Origin: CAYTSW01 sp964440605
GTDB lineage: Bacteria > Planctomycetota > Phycisphaerae > Phycisphaerales > UBA1924
Direction of reading: 5' to 3'
Length of the DNA: 13,415 nucleotides
Assembly: GCA_964440605.1 (NCBI GenBank)
Contig: CAYTSW010000073.1
Coordinates: 1 to 13,415, forward strand
Numbering within the stretch: position 1 is the stretch's first letter; each line of letters starts with the position of its first letter. Shown piece after piece: positions 1 through 7,252 of this stretch. The translations under genes and the position numbers were made by a program. The notes beneath the pieces are model-generated. The model worked only from the letters and a program-made list of their open reading frames with translations, searched no databases and was not told where the DNA came from.

Positions 1-72
1 GATCGTGGCCGCGAATCGCCCGGCGGCCATGGGCGGGCGTTGGACGGGGCTCGTATGGGGGAAGGGGGGCAT
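1..72 (-). CDS. possible 5' end of a gene running off the left edge
   Basis: On the minus strand an ATG at 70-72 opens a frame of 24 codons that reaches the window edge without a stop. A GAGG sits a few bases upstream of the ATG. Most codons end in G or C, as in the real genes of this window. The peptide starts MPPFPHTSPVQRPP and has a second Met at residue 15 (ATG at 28-30), which could be the true start. It lies downstream of the terminator at 125-151, on the same strand as the PEP-CTERM-like gene. I recognise no family from so few residues, and it could be a chance open frame. Confidence 0.25.
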   Translation of the reverse strand, partial: MPPFPHTSPVQRPPMAAGRFAATI

Positions 73-124
73 GGCCTCGAATGTAGCAGGGCGCCCGAGG
101 GTGGCGTGCACGAACGTCGCGCGT

Positions 125-151
125 ACAAACGGGCCCGCCGAGGCGGACCCG
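125..151 (-). terminator. rho-independent-like terminator after the PEP-CTERM-like gene
   Basis: Read on the minus strand, 151 to 130 folds as CGGGTCCGC, loop CTCG, then GCGGGCCCG. That is a 9-bp stem with one T-G wobble. It is followed directly by TTTGT (129-125). It begins 29 bases past the stop codon of the 181-822 gene, so it fits as that gene's terminator. The T tract is short, as is usual in GC-rich genomes. Confidence 0.6.
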
Positions 152-180
152 CTGGGCAAGCAATCAGTTGGAGCAGTCGA

Positions 181-822
181 TCAAGCGCGACGGCGGCGCA
201 GGCCGGCGAAGCCCGCGAAGCCGAGCATCGCGGCGGCGCCGGGCGAAGGCACGTACCAGATGCTCACTTCATCGAACGCCCAGATGGAATCGGTGTTGTT
301 GATGGACGAGCGGAACTCGAACGCCACGCCCGGATTGCCCACACCGTCGTACTCGAAGCGACGGAACGACCCCTCCTCCGTCGCCGCCCACCCCGCGTTG
401 AGCGAGAAGTCTCCCGCGCTGTCGATCAGGCGCAGGGCTGGATTGCCCTGCTCATTGGGCTCTTCGTCGATGACGTAGGTGGTCAGTTCGAAACGCTGGA
501 TTTCCTGCGGCGTCGTGAAGATCGCGCGGTCGGTGAAAAAGTTGAGGCCGCTCACGTCCTCCTGGATCAGGCGTAGCGCCTTGTTCCCCGGCGCCCGCTC
601 GAAGATCTCCGCGCCGACATCGCCGCCGAAGATCGCGGTGAGCACGATGCCCGGGGCGATCTCATCGCCAGCTTCGAGCAAGCCCAGCGGCAGGCTTTCG
701 AAGTCGATCACAACGTTGGCCGCGGGGGCACCCCCGATGGGACTGCCGAAGATGTCGTACCCAGCGAAGACGGGGGCGGTGGCGCAGACGATAACTGCCG
801 ACGCTGTACATGCGGTCTTCAT
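181..822 (-). CDS. secreted protein with PEP-CTERM-like C-terminal sorting tag
   Basis: The protein has 213 aa. Residues 1-20 form a signal peptide (basic start, hydrophobic core, likely cut after APVFA). Residues 21-190 are acidic, rich in beta-forming residues and free of cysteine, which suggests a compact beta-sandwich outside the cytoplasm. The last 23 residues carry the tripartite sorting tag: VPSPGAAA (191-198), a hydrophobic stretch, then RRRRA. Such tags are common on exported planctomycete proteins and are thought to be handled by an exosortase-like enzyme; none is seen here. The start is supported by AGGAG (831-835) eight bases upstream. The gene is monocistronic, with a terminator at 125-151 and a preceding terminator-like hairpin at 956-1033. 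The role is unknown: a surface or matrix protein is an inference from the tag. The region from about residue 37 (VVIDFESLP) resembles the opening of other anchor-type beta domains. Confidence 0.85.
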   Translation of the reverse strand: MKTACTASAVIVCATAPVFAGYDIFGSPIGGAPAANVVIDFESLPLGLLEAGDEIAPGIVLTAIFGGDVGAEIFERAPGNKALRLIQEDVSGLNFFTDRAIFTTPQEIQRFELTTYVIDEEPNEQGNPALRLIDSAGDFSLNAGWAATEEGSFRRFEYDGVGNPGVAFEFRSSINNTDSIWAFDEVSIWYVPSPGAAAMLGFAGFAGLRRRRA

Positions 823-872
823 ATCTATCTCTCCTGAGTTATGCCGACTTGGCTCGCCGGCTCTCCCTGTAC

Positions 873-892
873 ACGCTCCCCAGCAGGAGCGT
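873..892 (-). promoter_or_regulatory. inverted repeat in the leader region of the PEP-CTERM-like gene
   Basis: ACGCTCC (873-879) and GGAGCGT (886-892) form a perfect 7-bp inverted repeat around a 6-base centre. It begins about 50 bases upstream of the start codon at 822. It could be an operator or a leader hairpin. No convincing sigma-70 promoter boxes are visible beside it, so its role is open. Confidence 0.3.
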
Positions 893-955
893 TATGCAGC
901 CTCAGGGTAGCTGTAAGCGAGGGCGACTACAAGCCCCGTATCGCCATGGCGGATG

Positions 956-1033
956 AAAAGAAGGGTGCAACCGGCGGCTTGCCCGACCGTGTCTGGTCTG
1001 AGCACGCACCGGCGCACAAGCCGCCGGTGGCAC
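956..1033 (-). terminator. large hairpin with T-rich tail downstream of hutU
   Basis: The arms 965-981 and 1017-1033 are inverted repeats of each other at 16 of 17 positions; the core ACCGGCGGCTTG / CAAGCCGCCGGT is perfect. The loop is 35 bases. On the minus strand the structure lies 33 bases past the hutU stop and is followed by a pyrimidine-rich tail that includes TTCTTTTC. This fits a terminator for hutU. The long loop and the two C residues before the tail make it atypical, so a stabilising 3' hairpin is the alternative. Confidence 0.5.
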
Positions 1034-1066
1034 GCATGGGTCACTCAAGCCATCACGCGGCGGGCA

Positions 1067-2773
1067 TCACTCATCCATCATCGGGATGTCTACTTCGTGC
1101 TCACGGGCGCAGTCGATCGCGGTCTCGTACCCCGCGTCGGCATGGCGGAAGACGCCCATCATCGGGTCGTTGGCGAGCACGCGGGCGAGGCGTTCCTTGG
1201 CGGCGTCGGTGCCGTCGGCGACGATGACCTGGCCGGCGTGTTGTGAGAAGCCGATGCCCACGCCGCCGCCGTGGTGGAAGCTCGTCCAGCTCGCGCCCGA
1301 GGCGATGTTGACGGCGAAGTTGAGCAGGGGCCAGTCGGAGACGGCGTCGGTGCCGTCTTTCATGGCTTCGGTCTCGCGGTTGGGGCTGGCGACGGAGCCG
1401 CAGTCGAGGTGGTCGCGGCCGATGACGATGGGGGCCGAGATTTCGCCGGTGCGGACGAGGTCGTTGAAGAGCAGGCCGGCCTTGTCGCGCTCGCCCAGGC
1501 CGAGCCAGCAGATGCGCGAGGGGAGGCCTTGGAACGCAAAGCGCGGCGAGCCGTCGGCGTTGCGGCAGCTCTTGAGCCAGCGGTGCAGGCGCTGGTCCTG
1601 CGGGAAGAGGTCCATGAGGGCGGCGTCGGTGGTGTAGATGTCTTCGGGGTCGCCCGAGAGCGCGACCCAGCGGAAGGGGCCTCGCCCGCGGCAGAACTGC
1701 TCGCGGATGTAGGCGGGGACGAAGCCGGGGAACTTGAAGGCGTCCTCGAAGCCGTTGTCGAGCGCGCGTTGGCGGATGTTGTTGCCGTAGTCAAAGGTGA
1801 TCGCGCCGCGCGACTGGAGCTCGACCATCGCGCGCACGTGACGCTCCATCGCGTCCATCGAGCGCTTGACGTACTCGTCGGGCTCGGCGTCGCGCAGGAT
1901 CGCGGCTTCGTCGAACGTCATATCGGTCGGTACGTAGCCGACGAGCGCGTCGTGCGCCGAGGTCTGGTCGGTCAGCACGTCGGGCGTGATGGAGCGCTCG
2001 ATCATGCGCTCGAGCAGGTCGACGGCGTTGGCCTCCACGCCGACGCTGACGGCGCGATGGTGCTTCGCGTAATCGATCGAAGCGTCGATGGCCTGGTCGA
2101 TGCTCGGGAGGACCTCGTCGAGGTAGCTGTCGTGGCAGCGGCGGTCGAGTCGCGAGCGGTCAACATCGGCGATGAGGCAGGTGCCGCCGTTGAGGGTGAT
2201 TGAGAGCGGTTGGGCGCCGCCCATGCCGCCGCAGCCGGCGGTGACGCAGAGTTTGCCGGTGAGCGGGCCGCGCTCGTCGGACTTGAGTTCTGGGAAGTGC
2301 TTGTAGCCGCACTCGGCGAAGGTTTCGTAGGTGCCCTGGAGGATGCCCTGGGTGCCGATGTAGATCCACGACCCGGCCGTCATCTGGCCGTACATCATCA
2401 GGCCTTTAGCCGACAGTTCGTCGAAGTGCTGCTGCGTGGCCCAGTGGGGGACGAGGTTGGAGTTGGCGATGAGGACGCGGGGTGCATCTTCGTGCGTGCG
2501 CACGACGCCGACGGGTTTGCCCGACTGGACGAGCAGCGTTTCGTCGGGCTCGAGGCGTTTGAGGGTTTCGACGATGGCGTCGAAGGCGGCCCACGAGCGG
2601 GCGGCCCGACCCCGGCCGCCGTAAACCACGAGTTTCTCGGGATGCTCGGCGACCTCGGGGTCGAGGTTGTTCATGAGCATGCGCATGGCGGCCTCGGCGG
2701 GCCACGACTTGCAGGAGAGCGTGGCTCCGCGCGGGGCGCGGATGGTCCGTGCGGCGGCGTCGAGGGTGGTCAT
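1067..2773 (-). CDS. hutU: urocanate hydratase (urocanase)
   Basis: This 568-aa cytoplasmic enzyme converts urocanate to 4-imidazolone-5-propanoate, step two of histidine degradation, using tightly bound NAD+ as an electrophile. The length is close to the usual 550-560. Visible family motifs are QSGKPVGV (84-91), the glycine-rich NAD site GCGGMGGAQP (180-189), the segment QFCRGRGPFRWV (359-370), the urocanase signature FQGLPSRICWLGLGER (414-429), then RDHLDCGS (453-460) and HHGGGVGIG (500-508). The frame stays open upstream, but the ATG at 2773 is the right start: GGAGG (2780-2784) lies six bases before it and homology begins just after. It is transcribed after hutH and the redoxin gene and has its own possible -10 box (2801-2806). 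No truncation or missing key residue is seen. Confidence 0.97.
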   Translation of the reverse strand: MTTLDAAARTIRAPRGATLSCKSWPAEAAMRMLMNNLDPEVAEHPEKLVVYGGRGRAARSWAAFDAIVETLKRLEPDETLLVQSGKPVGVVRTHEDAPRVLIANSNLVPHWATQQHFDELSAKGLMMYGQMTAGSWIYIGTQGILQGTYETFAECGYKHFPELKSDERGPLTGKLCVTAGCGGMGGAQPLSITLNGGTCLIADVDRSRLDRRCHDSYLDEVLPSIDQAIDASIDYAKHHRAVSVGVEANAVDLLERMIERSITPDVLTDQTSAHDALVGYVPTDMTFDEAAILRDAEPDEYVKRSMDAMERHVRAMVELQSRGAITFDYGNNIRQRALDNGFEDAFKFPGFVPAYIREQFCRGRGPFRWVALSGDPEDIYTTDAALMDLFPQDQRLHRWLKSCRNADGSPRFAFQGLPSRICWLGLGERDKAGLLFNDLVRTGEISAPIVIGRDHLDCGSVASPNRETEAMKDGTDAVSDWPLLNFAVNIASGASWTSFHHGGGVGIGFSQHAGQVIVADGTDAAKERLARVLANDPMMGVFRHADAGYETAIDCAREHEVDIPMMDE

Positions 2774-2800
2774 GGTGGGCCTCCGGTTAGCGGGATCCCG

Positions 2801-2806
2801 ATTGTA
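2801..2806 (-). promoter_or_regulatory. possible -10 box upstream of hutU
   Basis: Minus-strand TACAAT matches TATAAT at five of six positions and lies 27 bases before the hutU start, leaving room for a short leader with the GGAGG site. No clear -35 box is seen 16-18 bases upstream. An internal promoter for hutU is plausible but unproven. Confidence 0.3.
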
Positions 2807-2816
2807 CGCGCAACAG

Positions 2817-2856
2817 ACACCGCCCCGGAGCCCGGCGCGGCGGGGCGTTGCGGTGT
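2817..2856 (-). other. GC-rich stem-loop between the redoxin gene and hutU
   Basis: ACACCG plus CCCCG (2817-2827) pair with CGGGG (2841-2845) and CGGTGT (2851-2856), with a 5-base bulge CGTTG. That gives 11 bp in all. The structure occupies much of the 106-base gap between two same-strand genes. No T tract follows on the minus strand, so it is not a classic terminator. It could be a partial terminator or an mRNA-stabilising or processing hairpin. Confidence 0.35.
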
Positions 2857-2879
2857 GCTGGCGTGCAGCGTCCGCCGGA

Positions 2880-3554
2880 TTATCGGCGGTCAATGAGCTT
2901 GCGCACTGCGCGGATGACCTCATCGGGGTCCGCACGCTTGGAGTAGTCCCAGTCCGCGAAGACCCAGCGGATAACGCCGTCGGTGTCGATGACGAAGGTC
3001 GCAGGGGCGGGAAGCGTCCACTCCCCGTTGGCGTTGTGCTCGGTCAGGTCGATGCCGTAGCCCTTGTACTTCTCGATCGTTTCGTCGTCGAGGGTGAACT
3101 GGACCTTGAAGGCGCGTCCGGCCTCGGCGTCGGCATCGGAGAGAACGGTGTACTCGAGGTTGCGCTGGTCCTTGGTGGAGGCGATGTAGGTGGGCTTCTC
3201 GGGTGTGATGGCGACGAAGGTGCCGCCGACTTCGCTCAGAGTGGACAGCTTGGTCTGCCACTGGGAGAGGGCCTTGGTGCAGTACGGGCACCAGCCACCG
3301 CGATAGAAGGTGAGAACAACCGGACCCTTGGCGTAGAGGTCGGCCAGATCGATCTTTTTGCCTACTTCGTTCTGGAGAGCGAGCGTGGGAGCCTCGCTAC
3401 CGACTTCCAGGCCCGGCTGCTCAGGCGCTTCGTAGTCGTCAGCGATGGAGAGGAAGGCGATGGTGCGGGGGACGCGTTCGTCCCCGGGGATGAGCAGGGT
3501 CATGAAGCCGCCGAGAGCGACGGTGACGCCGGCGAGGGTGATGATGATGCGCAT
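2880..3554 (-). CDS. membrane-anchored AhpC/TSA-type redoxin (thioredoxin fold)
   Basis: The protein has 224 aa. Residues 1-22 are a hydrophobic signal anchor, followed by a linker to about residue 50 and then a thioredoxin-fold domain of the peroxiredoxin-like AhpC/TSA group. Its hallmark is FYRGGWCPYC (83-92), with a CxxC pair at Cys89 and Cys92. A cis-Pro-type segment, APATFVIDTDGVIRW, follows near 182-196. The CxxC suggests a thiol oxidoreductase or peroxidase acting outside the cytoplasmic membrane; the substrate is unknown. AGGA (3565-3568) lies ten bases before the ATG. The gene sits between hutH (94-base gap) and hutU (106-base gap) on the same strand, an unexpected neighbourhood because the Hut enzymes are cytoplasmic. 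The fold assignment is firm; the precise role (peroxidase, disulfide reductase or cytochrome-maturation factor) is not. Confidence 0.88.
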   Translation of the reverse strand: MRIIITLAGVTVALGGFMTLLIPGDERVPRTIAFLSIADDYEAPEQPGLEVGSEAPTLALQNEVGKKIDLADLYAKGPVVLTFYRGGWCPYCTKALSQWQTKLSTLSEVGGTFVAITPEKPTYIASTKDQRNLEYTVLSDADAEAGRAFKVQFTLDDETIEKYKGYGIDLTEHNANGEWTLPAPATFVIDTDGVIRWVFADWDYSKRADPDEVIRAVRKLIDRR

Positions 3555-3648
3555 TGCGATGGTTTCCTCATGTCGGGTGGGCGTGACGAGTGATGCGAGC
3601 GTCGCGGCCCCCGTTGAGTATTCCCCAGGTTCAGCGGAAGGGAAGGGA

Positions 3649-5226
3649 TTACCGGAACCGCCCCGCGAGCACGAGCCGCTTGATCGCCGCGATGTCCGGG
3701 GCCGGGGAACGGTCGGACTCGAGCCTGGGCACGACGGAGCGGATGGCGGCGTGGGCGTGCTCGACGCCGTGGCCCGACGTGAGCGGGCGTTGGTACTCGA
3801 GGGCCTCGGCGGCGCAGAGGAGTTCGATGGCGACGACGTCGGCGGCGAGGCTGACGGCTCGTCGGGCCTGCAGGGCGGCGGTGGGGCCGAAGGAGTTGTA
3901 ATCCTCCATGCCGGCGCACGTCGGGATGTTCACGACCGAAGCGGGGCTGGCCAGCGCGATGAGCTGGTTGCAGCAGGCGGCGGCGGTGTACTGCGTGATC
4001 ATCAGGCCGCTCTCGACGCCCGGGCGGACGCTCAGGTGCGGGTGCAGGGGGTTCTGCGGGTCGGACGCCGCAAGCATGAGGAAGACGCGGCGCTCGGCGA
4101 TGCCCGCGACGTGGGTGAGGGCGATGGTGAGGTGGTCGAGCGGGAGGGCGATGGGCAAGCCGTGGAAGTTGCCCGCGGAGATGACCTGCGCCGAAGCGCC
4201 GGCGCCGACGGAAAAGACGAGGGGGTTGTCCGTGACGGCGCCGAGTTCGGCGTCGACGCACTCGTAGACGCTATCGAGCGAGGTGAGGGCGGCGCCGATG
4301 ACGTATCCCGCGCAGCGGAGTGAGTAGGGGTCCTGCACGCGCGGATCGCCATCGCGATGGCTCGGGATGATCTGGCTTCCGTCGAGCAGTTGTCGGAGTC
4401 GGGTTGCGACACGTGATGGTCCCCAGTGGTTGCGCGTTTGATAGACGCGTGAGTCGAGGAACGTGTCGGTTGCGCGGTTGGCGTCGATGCTCATGGCTGC
4501 GGCGACGATCGCCGCGTCGACGACGCGCTGGGCGTCGATGAGCGCCAGCGCCGCCTGGGCCGCCATGAGGTGCGTGCCGTTGATGAGCGCGAGGCCCTCC
4601 TTGGGGCCAAGCTCGATCGGAGTGAGGCCCGCTTCCTTGAGGGCCTGTCCGCCGGGGATGGGCTTGTCGTGAGCGGGCGTGGTCGCCTCGCCTTCGCCCA
4701 GCAGGACGAGGGCGACGTGGGCGAGCGGGGCGAGGTCGCCCGACGCGCCGACGGATCCGGTTTCGGGCACGACGGGCGTGATACGGCTGTTGAGCAGGCC
4801 CGAGATCGCCTCGACGAGTCCGAGCCGGATGCCGGAGTAGCCCCGCGCGAGCGAGCAGGCGAGCAGGAGCATCATGGCCCGGACGGTCTCGTTGGGCAGA
4901 GGCTCCCCGACGCCCGCGGCGTGCGAGCGGATGAGATTGTGCTGCACGTCGACGAGCTGGTGCGGCTCGACACGTCGGCGTGCGAGCGAGCCGAAGCCCG
5001 TGTTGACGCCGTAAATAGCGCGGCCTTCTTCGAGCACCGCGGTGAGGCCGGCGCGGGAGGCGGCGATGCGTTGGCGGGCGGACTCGGTCAGGGCGACGGC
5101 GTCCTCGGCCCGGGCGACGCGCTCGACATCGACGAGGCTCGGGGTCTCGCCCGAGATGAGGTAGGCGTCCTCGAAGTCGGAGCCGACGGAGGGGTGCTGC
5201 GGGTTGTCGTCGTTTGAGGTGGGCAC
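3649..5226 (-). CDS. hutH: histidine ammonia-lyase (histidase)
   Basis: This 525-aa cytoplasmic enzyme deaminates L-histidine to urocanate, the first step of histidine use, through an MIO prosthetic group formed from Ala-Ser-Gly. The ASG triad is at 161-163 within GSVGASGDLAPLAH. Tyr72 in YGVNTGFG is the usual catalytic tyrosine. The selectivity pair is Ser101-His102 (NLIRSHAAGVG), which is typical of histidases rather than phenylalanine or tyrosine ammonia-lyases. The frame runs far upstream through the opposite-strand membrane gene, but homology (AYLISGETPSL) begins near residue 21, so I choose GTG at 5226. No Shine-Dalgarno is visible there. An ATG at 5307 would overlap the divergent gene's start. 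It is the first gene of the hutH-redoxin-hutU run; hutI and later genes are absent. Confidence 0.95.
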   Translation of the reverse strand: MPTSNDDNPQHPSVGSDFEDAYLISGETPSLVDVERVARAEDAVALTESARQRIAASRAGLTAVLEEGRAIYGVNTGFGSLARRRVEPHQLVDVQHNLIRSHAAGVGEPLPNETVRAMMLLLACSLARGYSGIRLGLVEAISGLLNSRITPVVPETGSVGASGDLAPLAHVALVLLGEGEATTPAHDKPIPGGQALKEAGLTPIELGPKEGLALINGTHLMAAQAALALIDAQRVVDAAIVAAAMSIDANRATDTFLDSRVYQTRNHWGPSRVATRLRQLLDGSQIIPSHRDGDPRVQDPYSLRCAGYVIGAALTSLDSVYECVDAELGAVTDNPLVFSVGAGASAQVISAGNFHGLPIALPLDHLTIALTHVAGIAERRVFLMLAASDPQNPLHPHLSVRPGVESGLMITQYTAAACCNQLIALASPASVVNIPTCAGMEDYNSFGPTAALQARRAVSLAADVVAIELLCAAEALEYQRPLTSGHGVEHAHAAIRSVVPRLESDRSPAPDIAAIKRLVLAGRFR

Positions 5227-5235
5227 GGCGCGGAC

Positions 5236-5264
5236 AGTCTGGCGATGGTGGGACCGACTGGCAA
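5236..5264 (-). promoter_or_regulatory. weak candidate promoter for hutH
   Basis: On the minus strand TTGCCA (5264-5259, five of six to TTGACA) is followed after 17 bases by CAGACT (5241-5236, three of six to TATAAT). Transcription would start within a few bases of the GTG at 5226, giving a leaderless or nearly leaderless mRNA, which agrees with the lack of a ribosome binding site. The -10 match is poor. Confidence 0.22.
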
Positions 5265-5293
5265 GGGCGAGCGGAAACGCGTAAGAAGGGGCT

Positions 5294-6178
5294 ATGACGC
5301 AAATCATCGCGCGATGGGTGTTGCTGGCGGTAGCCGCGGTCGTGGTCGGGCCCGTGGTAGGCTGGCTGGTTGGTGGGGCGCCGTCGCTCAACGGTGGCCC
5401 GGCGACGGCGCTTGTCAGCGATTCGCCGGCTTTGGGCACGATCCGGTCGCTGCTGGCGTTGGTGCTGGCCGGAGGTGTCGGGCTGGTCGCCTCGTTGATG
5501 GCGGGCCGACGCACCGGCATCGCGGTGATGGGCGTCGCCCTCGTGTGGGGGGCGTGGGGGACCGCTCGGCTGGACGATCTGGCGCGGGTGCCCGAGGTGG
5601 GCAACCCCGCGGCCTCGCTCGGGATCGAGGGTTTCCTGCTGGGCCTGGTCGCGGCGGCGATCGCGGTCGGGCTCGCGTATATGGGCCGCGGGCCGGGACG
5701 CGAAGCGATCGCCAGGGACAACCCGAAGGCGCCGGCGATCGGGGCCGGGGTGTTCATCGCCAGTGCCATCGCGCTGGCTTGGGTCGTTGCTCGGACCGGG
5801 ATGGTGGGGCAGGCCCTGGCGGCGGCGGCGGTGGGGGGCTTCGTGGGTGGCGCGTTGGCGCGCACGTTCGCTCAGCATGGGGGGATGCTGGGGGCGATCC
5901 TCGCGGTGCCTCTGGTCGCGGCGATCGGGCCGATCGTGGGGAGCATGGCGACGTCAGGCGATCTGGTGGAGGCGGTGTACGAGCACTCGGTCGCCGGCGT
6001 GCTGCGGATCATGCCGATGGACTGGATCGCGGGTCTGCTCGTCGGTCTTCCGCTGGGCTGGGCGCAGGCGGACACGATGATCGAGCATCAGACGGACAAG
6101 CCGGGCGAAGCGCCACACGTGCCGAAACGAGCGCGCATCAAGCGCTCGGCGGCTTCGACTTCCGCTGGCGCTGGTTGA
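5294..6178 (+). CDS. multi-pass membrane protein of unknown function
   Basis: I do not recognise this 294-aa protein. It is very rich in Ala, Gly, Val and Leu, with about seven or eight hydrophobic segments near residues 5-26, 49-70, 74-90, 110-130, 146-166, 170-188, 196-216 and 239-256. The last 40 residues are hydrophilic and end in a basic tail (KRARIKRS) that probably lies in the cytoplasm. A loop with charged residues (about 90-108) separates segments three and four. No transporter signature, catalytic motif or cysteine cluster is visible. GAAGGGG (5285-5291) just before the ATG supports the start, though the spacing is tight. The gene diverges from hutH across 67 bases and is followed, after 182 bases, by folE2. 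An operon link to either side is uncertain. Confidence 0.8.
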   Translation: MTQIIARWVLLAVAAVVVGPVVGWLVGGAPSLNGGPATALVSDSPALGTIRSLLALVLAGGVGLVASLMAGRRTGIAVMGVALVWGAWGTARLDDLARVPEVGNPAASLGIEGFLLGLVAAAIAVGLAYMGRGPGREAIARDNPKAPAIGAGVFIASAIALAWVVARTGMVGQALAAAAVGGFVGGALARTFAQHGGMLGAILAVPLVAAIGPIVGSMATSGDLVEAVYEHSVAGVLRIMPMDWIAGLLVGLPLGWAQADTMIEHQTDKPGEAPHVPKRARIKRSAASTSAGAG

Positions 6179-6360
6179 TCGCGATGGGGGCGACCCGCGC
6201 ACGCCACCGTGGGGAGCATCCGGTCGTTTTCGCCCGACGAACTCCCTAACGTCACCTGTTGTGATGCCTCGATCGTCCGCGCTCGCATACCGCCCGCGCG
6301 GCGAACACCCTTTCTGCCGGTGCCATCAACGCTCCGGAGCCTTTCAAGGATCAGAAGTTC

Positions 6361-7155
6361 ATGCCTACGACCCCTGATGCCATTCCCGACATCCAAGCCA
6401 AGGCGGACACGCGTAAGATCGCGATCGACAAGGTGGGGGTGAAGGGGGTGACGTATCCCATCCAGCTCGCAACCCCCGGCGGGGAGCCGCAGCACACGGT
6501 GGCGTCGATCGACATGTATGTGAACCTTCCGCACCACCAGAAGGGCACGCACATGAGCCGTTTCCTGGAAGTGCTCAATACGCACGCCCGGCCCCTGAGC
6601 CCGGACTGCTTCATGGACGTGGCCCGGGCGATCAAGGATCGGCTCGAGGCGGAATCGGCGCACCTGACGCTGACGTTCACCTACTTCATCGAGAAGCGGG
6701 CCCCAGTCACCGGGGCGGCGGGGATGATGGATTACCGGGTGACTTTCGAGGCGACGAGCAACTCGCACGACGACCTCGTGATGCGTGTGGCGGCGCCGGC
6801 GACGAGCCTCTGCCCGTGCTCCAAGGAAATCAGCGCCTATGGAGCGCACAACCAGCGGTGCGAGATCGAAGCCGCGGTGCGGTTTGATGGCACCATGTGG
6901 ATCGAGGATCTCGTGCGCCACCTCGAATCGGCGGCTTCGGCACCGGTCTACTCCGTGCTCAAGCGCCCGGACGAGAAGTTTGTGACGGAAGAGGCGTACG
7001 ACAACCCGAAGTTCGTCGAGGACATCATCCGCGACCTGGCGGCGAGCCTCATGGGCGACGACCGCGTCTCGTGGTTCGCAATCTCAAGCGAGAACTTCGA
7101 GTCCATCCACAACCACAACGCGTACGCCGAGATCGAGGTCACGAAGGACCGTTGA
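6361..7155 (+). CDS. folE2: GTP cyclohydrolase FolE2 (type IB)
   Basis: This 264-aa cytoplasmic enzyme turns GTP into 7,8-dihydroneopterin triphosphate, the entry step to folate and, in some bacteria, to queuosine-type modified bases. It is the type IB form, unrelated in sequence to FolE and not strictly zinc-dependent. Visible family motifs are DMYVNLPHHQKGTHMSRFLE (51-70), DYRVTFEA (124-131), SLCPCSKEISAYGAHNQR (149-166) and the C-terminal ESIHNHNAYAE (247-257). By alignment with the Neisseria enzyme, Cys151 and His163 match the metal-site cysteine and histidine (same 12-residue spacing). AAGGA (6346-6350) lies ten bases before the ATG. The 182-base upstream gap holds TCAC-CTGTT-GTGA (6252-6264), a short inverted repeat that might be an operator; no riboswitch or Zur-type box is evident. 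No other folate gene is nearby. Confidence 0.96.
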   Translation: MPTTPDAIPDIQAKADTRKIAIDKVGVKGVTYPIQLATPGGEPQHTVASIDMYVNLPHHQKGTHMSRFLEVLNTHARPLSPDCFMDVARAIKDRLEAESAHLTLTFTYFIEKRAPVTGAAGMMDYRVTFEATSNSHDDLVMRVAAPATSLCPCSKEISAYGAHNQRCEIEAAVRFDGTMWIEDLVRHLESAASAPVYSVLKRPDEKFVTEEAYDNPKFVEDIIRDLAASLMGDDRVSWFAISSENFESIHNHNAYAEIEVTKDR

Positions 7156-7215
7156 TTCCGCCGTACGGGAGTGGGGCGAGCTTCTGGCGAGGCCCGGGCC
7201 GTGTTCGGCGTGGTG

Positions 7216-7252
7216 TTGGGCCGACGGGGCGTGCCGGCCGATAATGTGGTTA
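7216..7252 (+). promoter_or_regulatory. probable promoter giving a leaderless mrdA transcript
   Basis: GATAAT (7240-7245) matches the sigma-70 -10 box at five of six positions. A weak -35 candidate TTGGGC (7216-7221) lies 18 bases upstream. The expected start point, seven bases past the -10 box, falls on the A of the mrdA ATG at 7252. That ATG has no Shine-Dalgarno. The two facts together suggest a leaderless message. Confidence 0.4.

Noticed and set aside
1271..2203. Long plus-strand open frame (310 codons) opposite hutU
   Set aside because: It is the antisense shadow of hutU in GC-rich DNA: low-complexity Ala/Val/Gly/Asp composition, no family motif and no ribosome site, while the minus strand encodes a complete urocanase.
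3445..4323. Plus-strand open frame of 292 codons opposite the redoxin and hutH genes
   Set aside because: Spans the ends of two real minus-strand genes, is low in complexity and shows no motif.
5227..5865. Upstream extension of the hutH frame to a 738-codon ORF
   Set aside because: The extra N-terminal part is Pro/Ala/Thr/Arg-rich, overlaps the divergent membrane gene and has no relation to histidases, whose homology starts just after GTG 5226.
6212..6246. Possible terminator after the membrane-protein gene
   Set aside because: GGGAG/CTCCC and GTCG/CGAC can pair, but the internal loops are large and no T tract follows.
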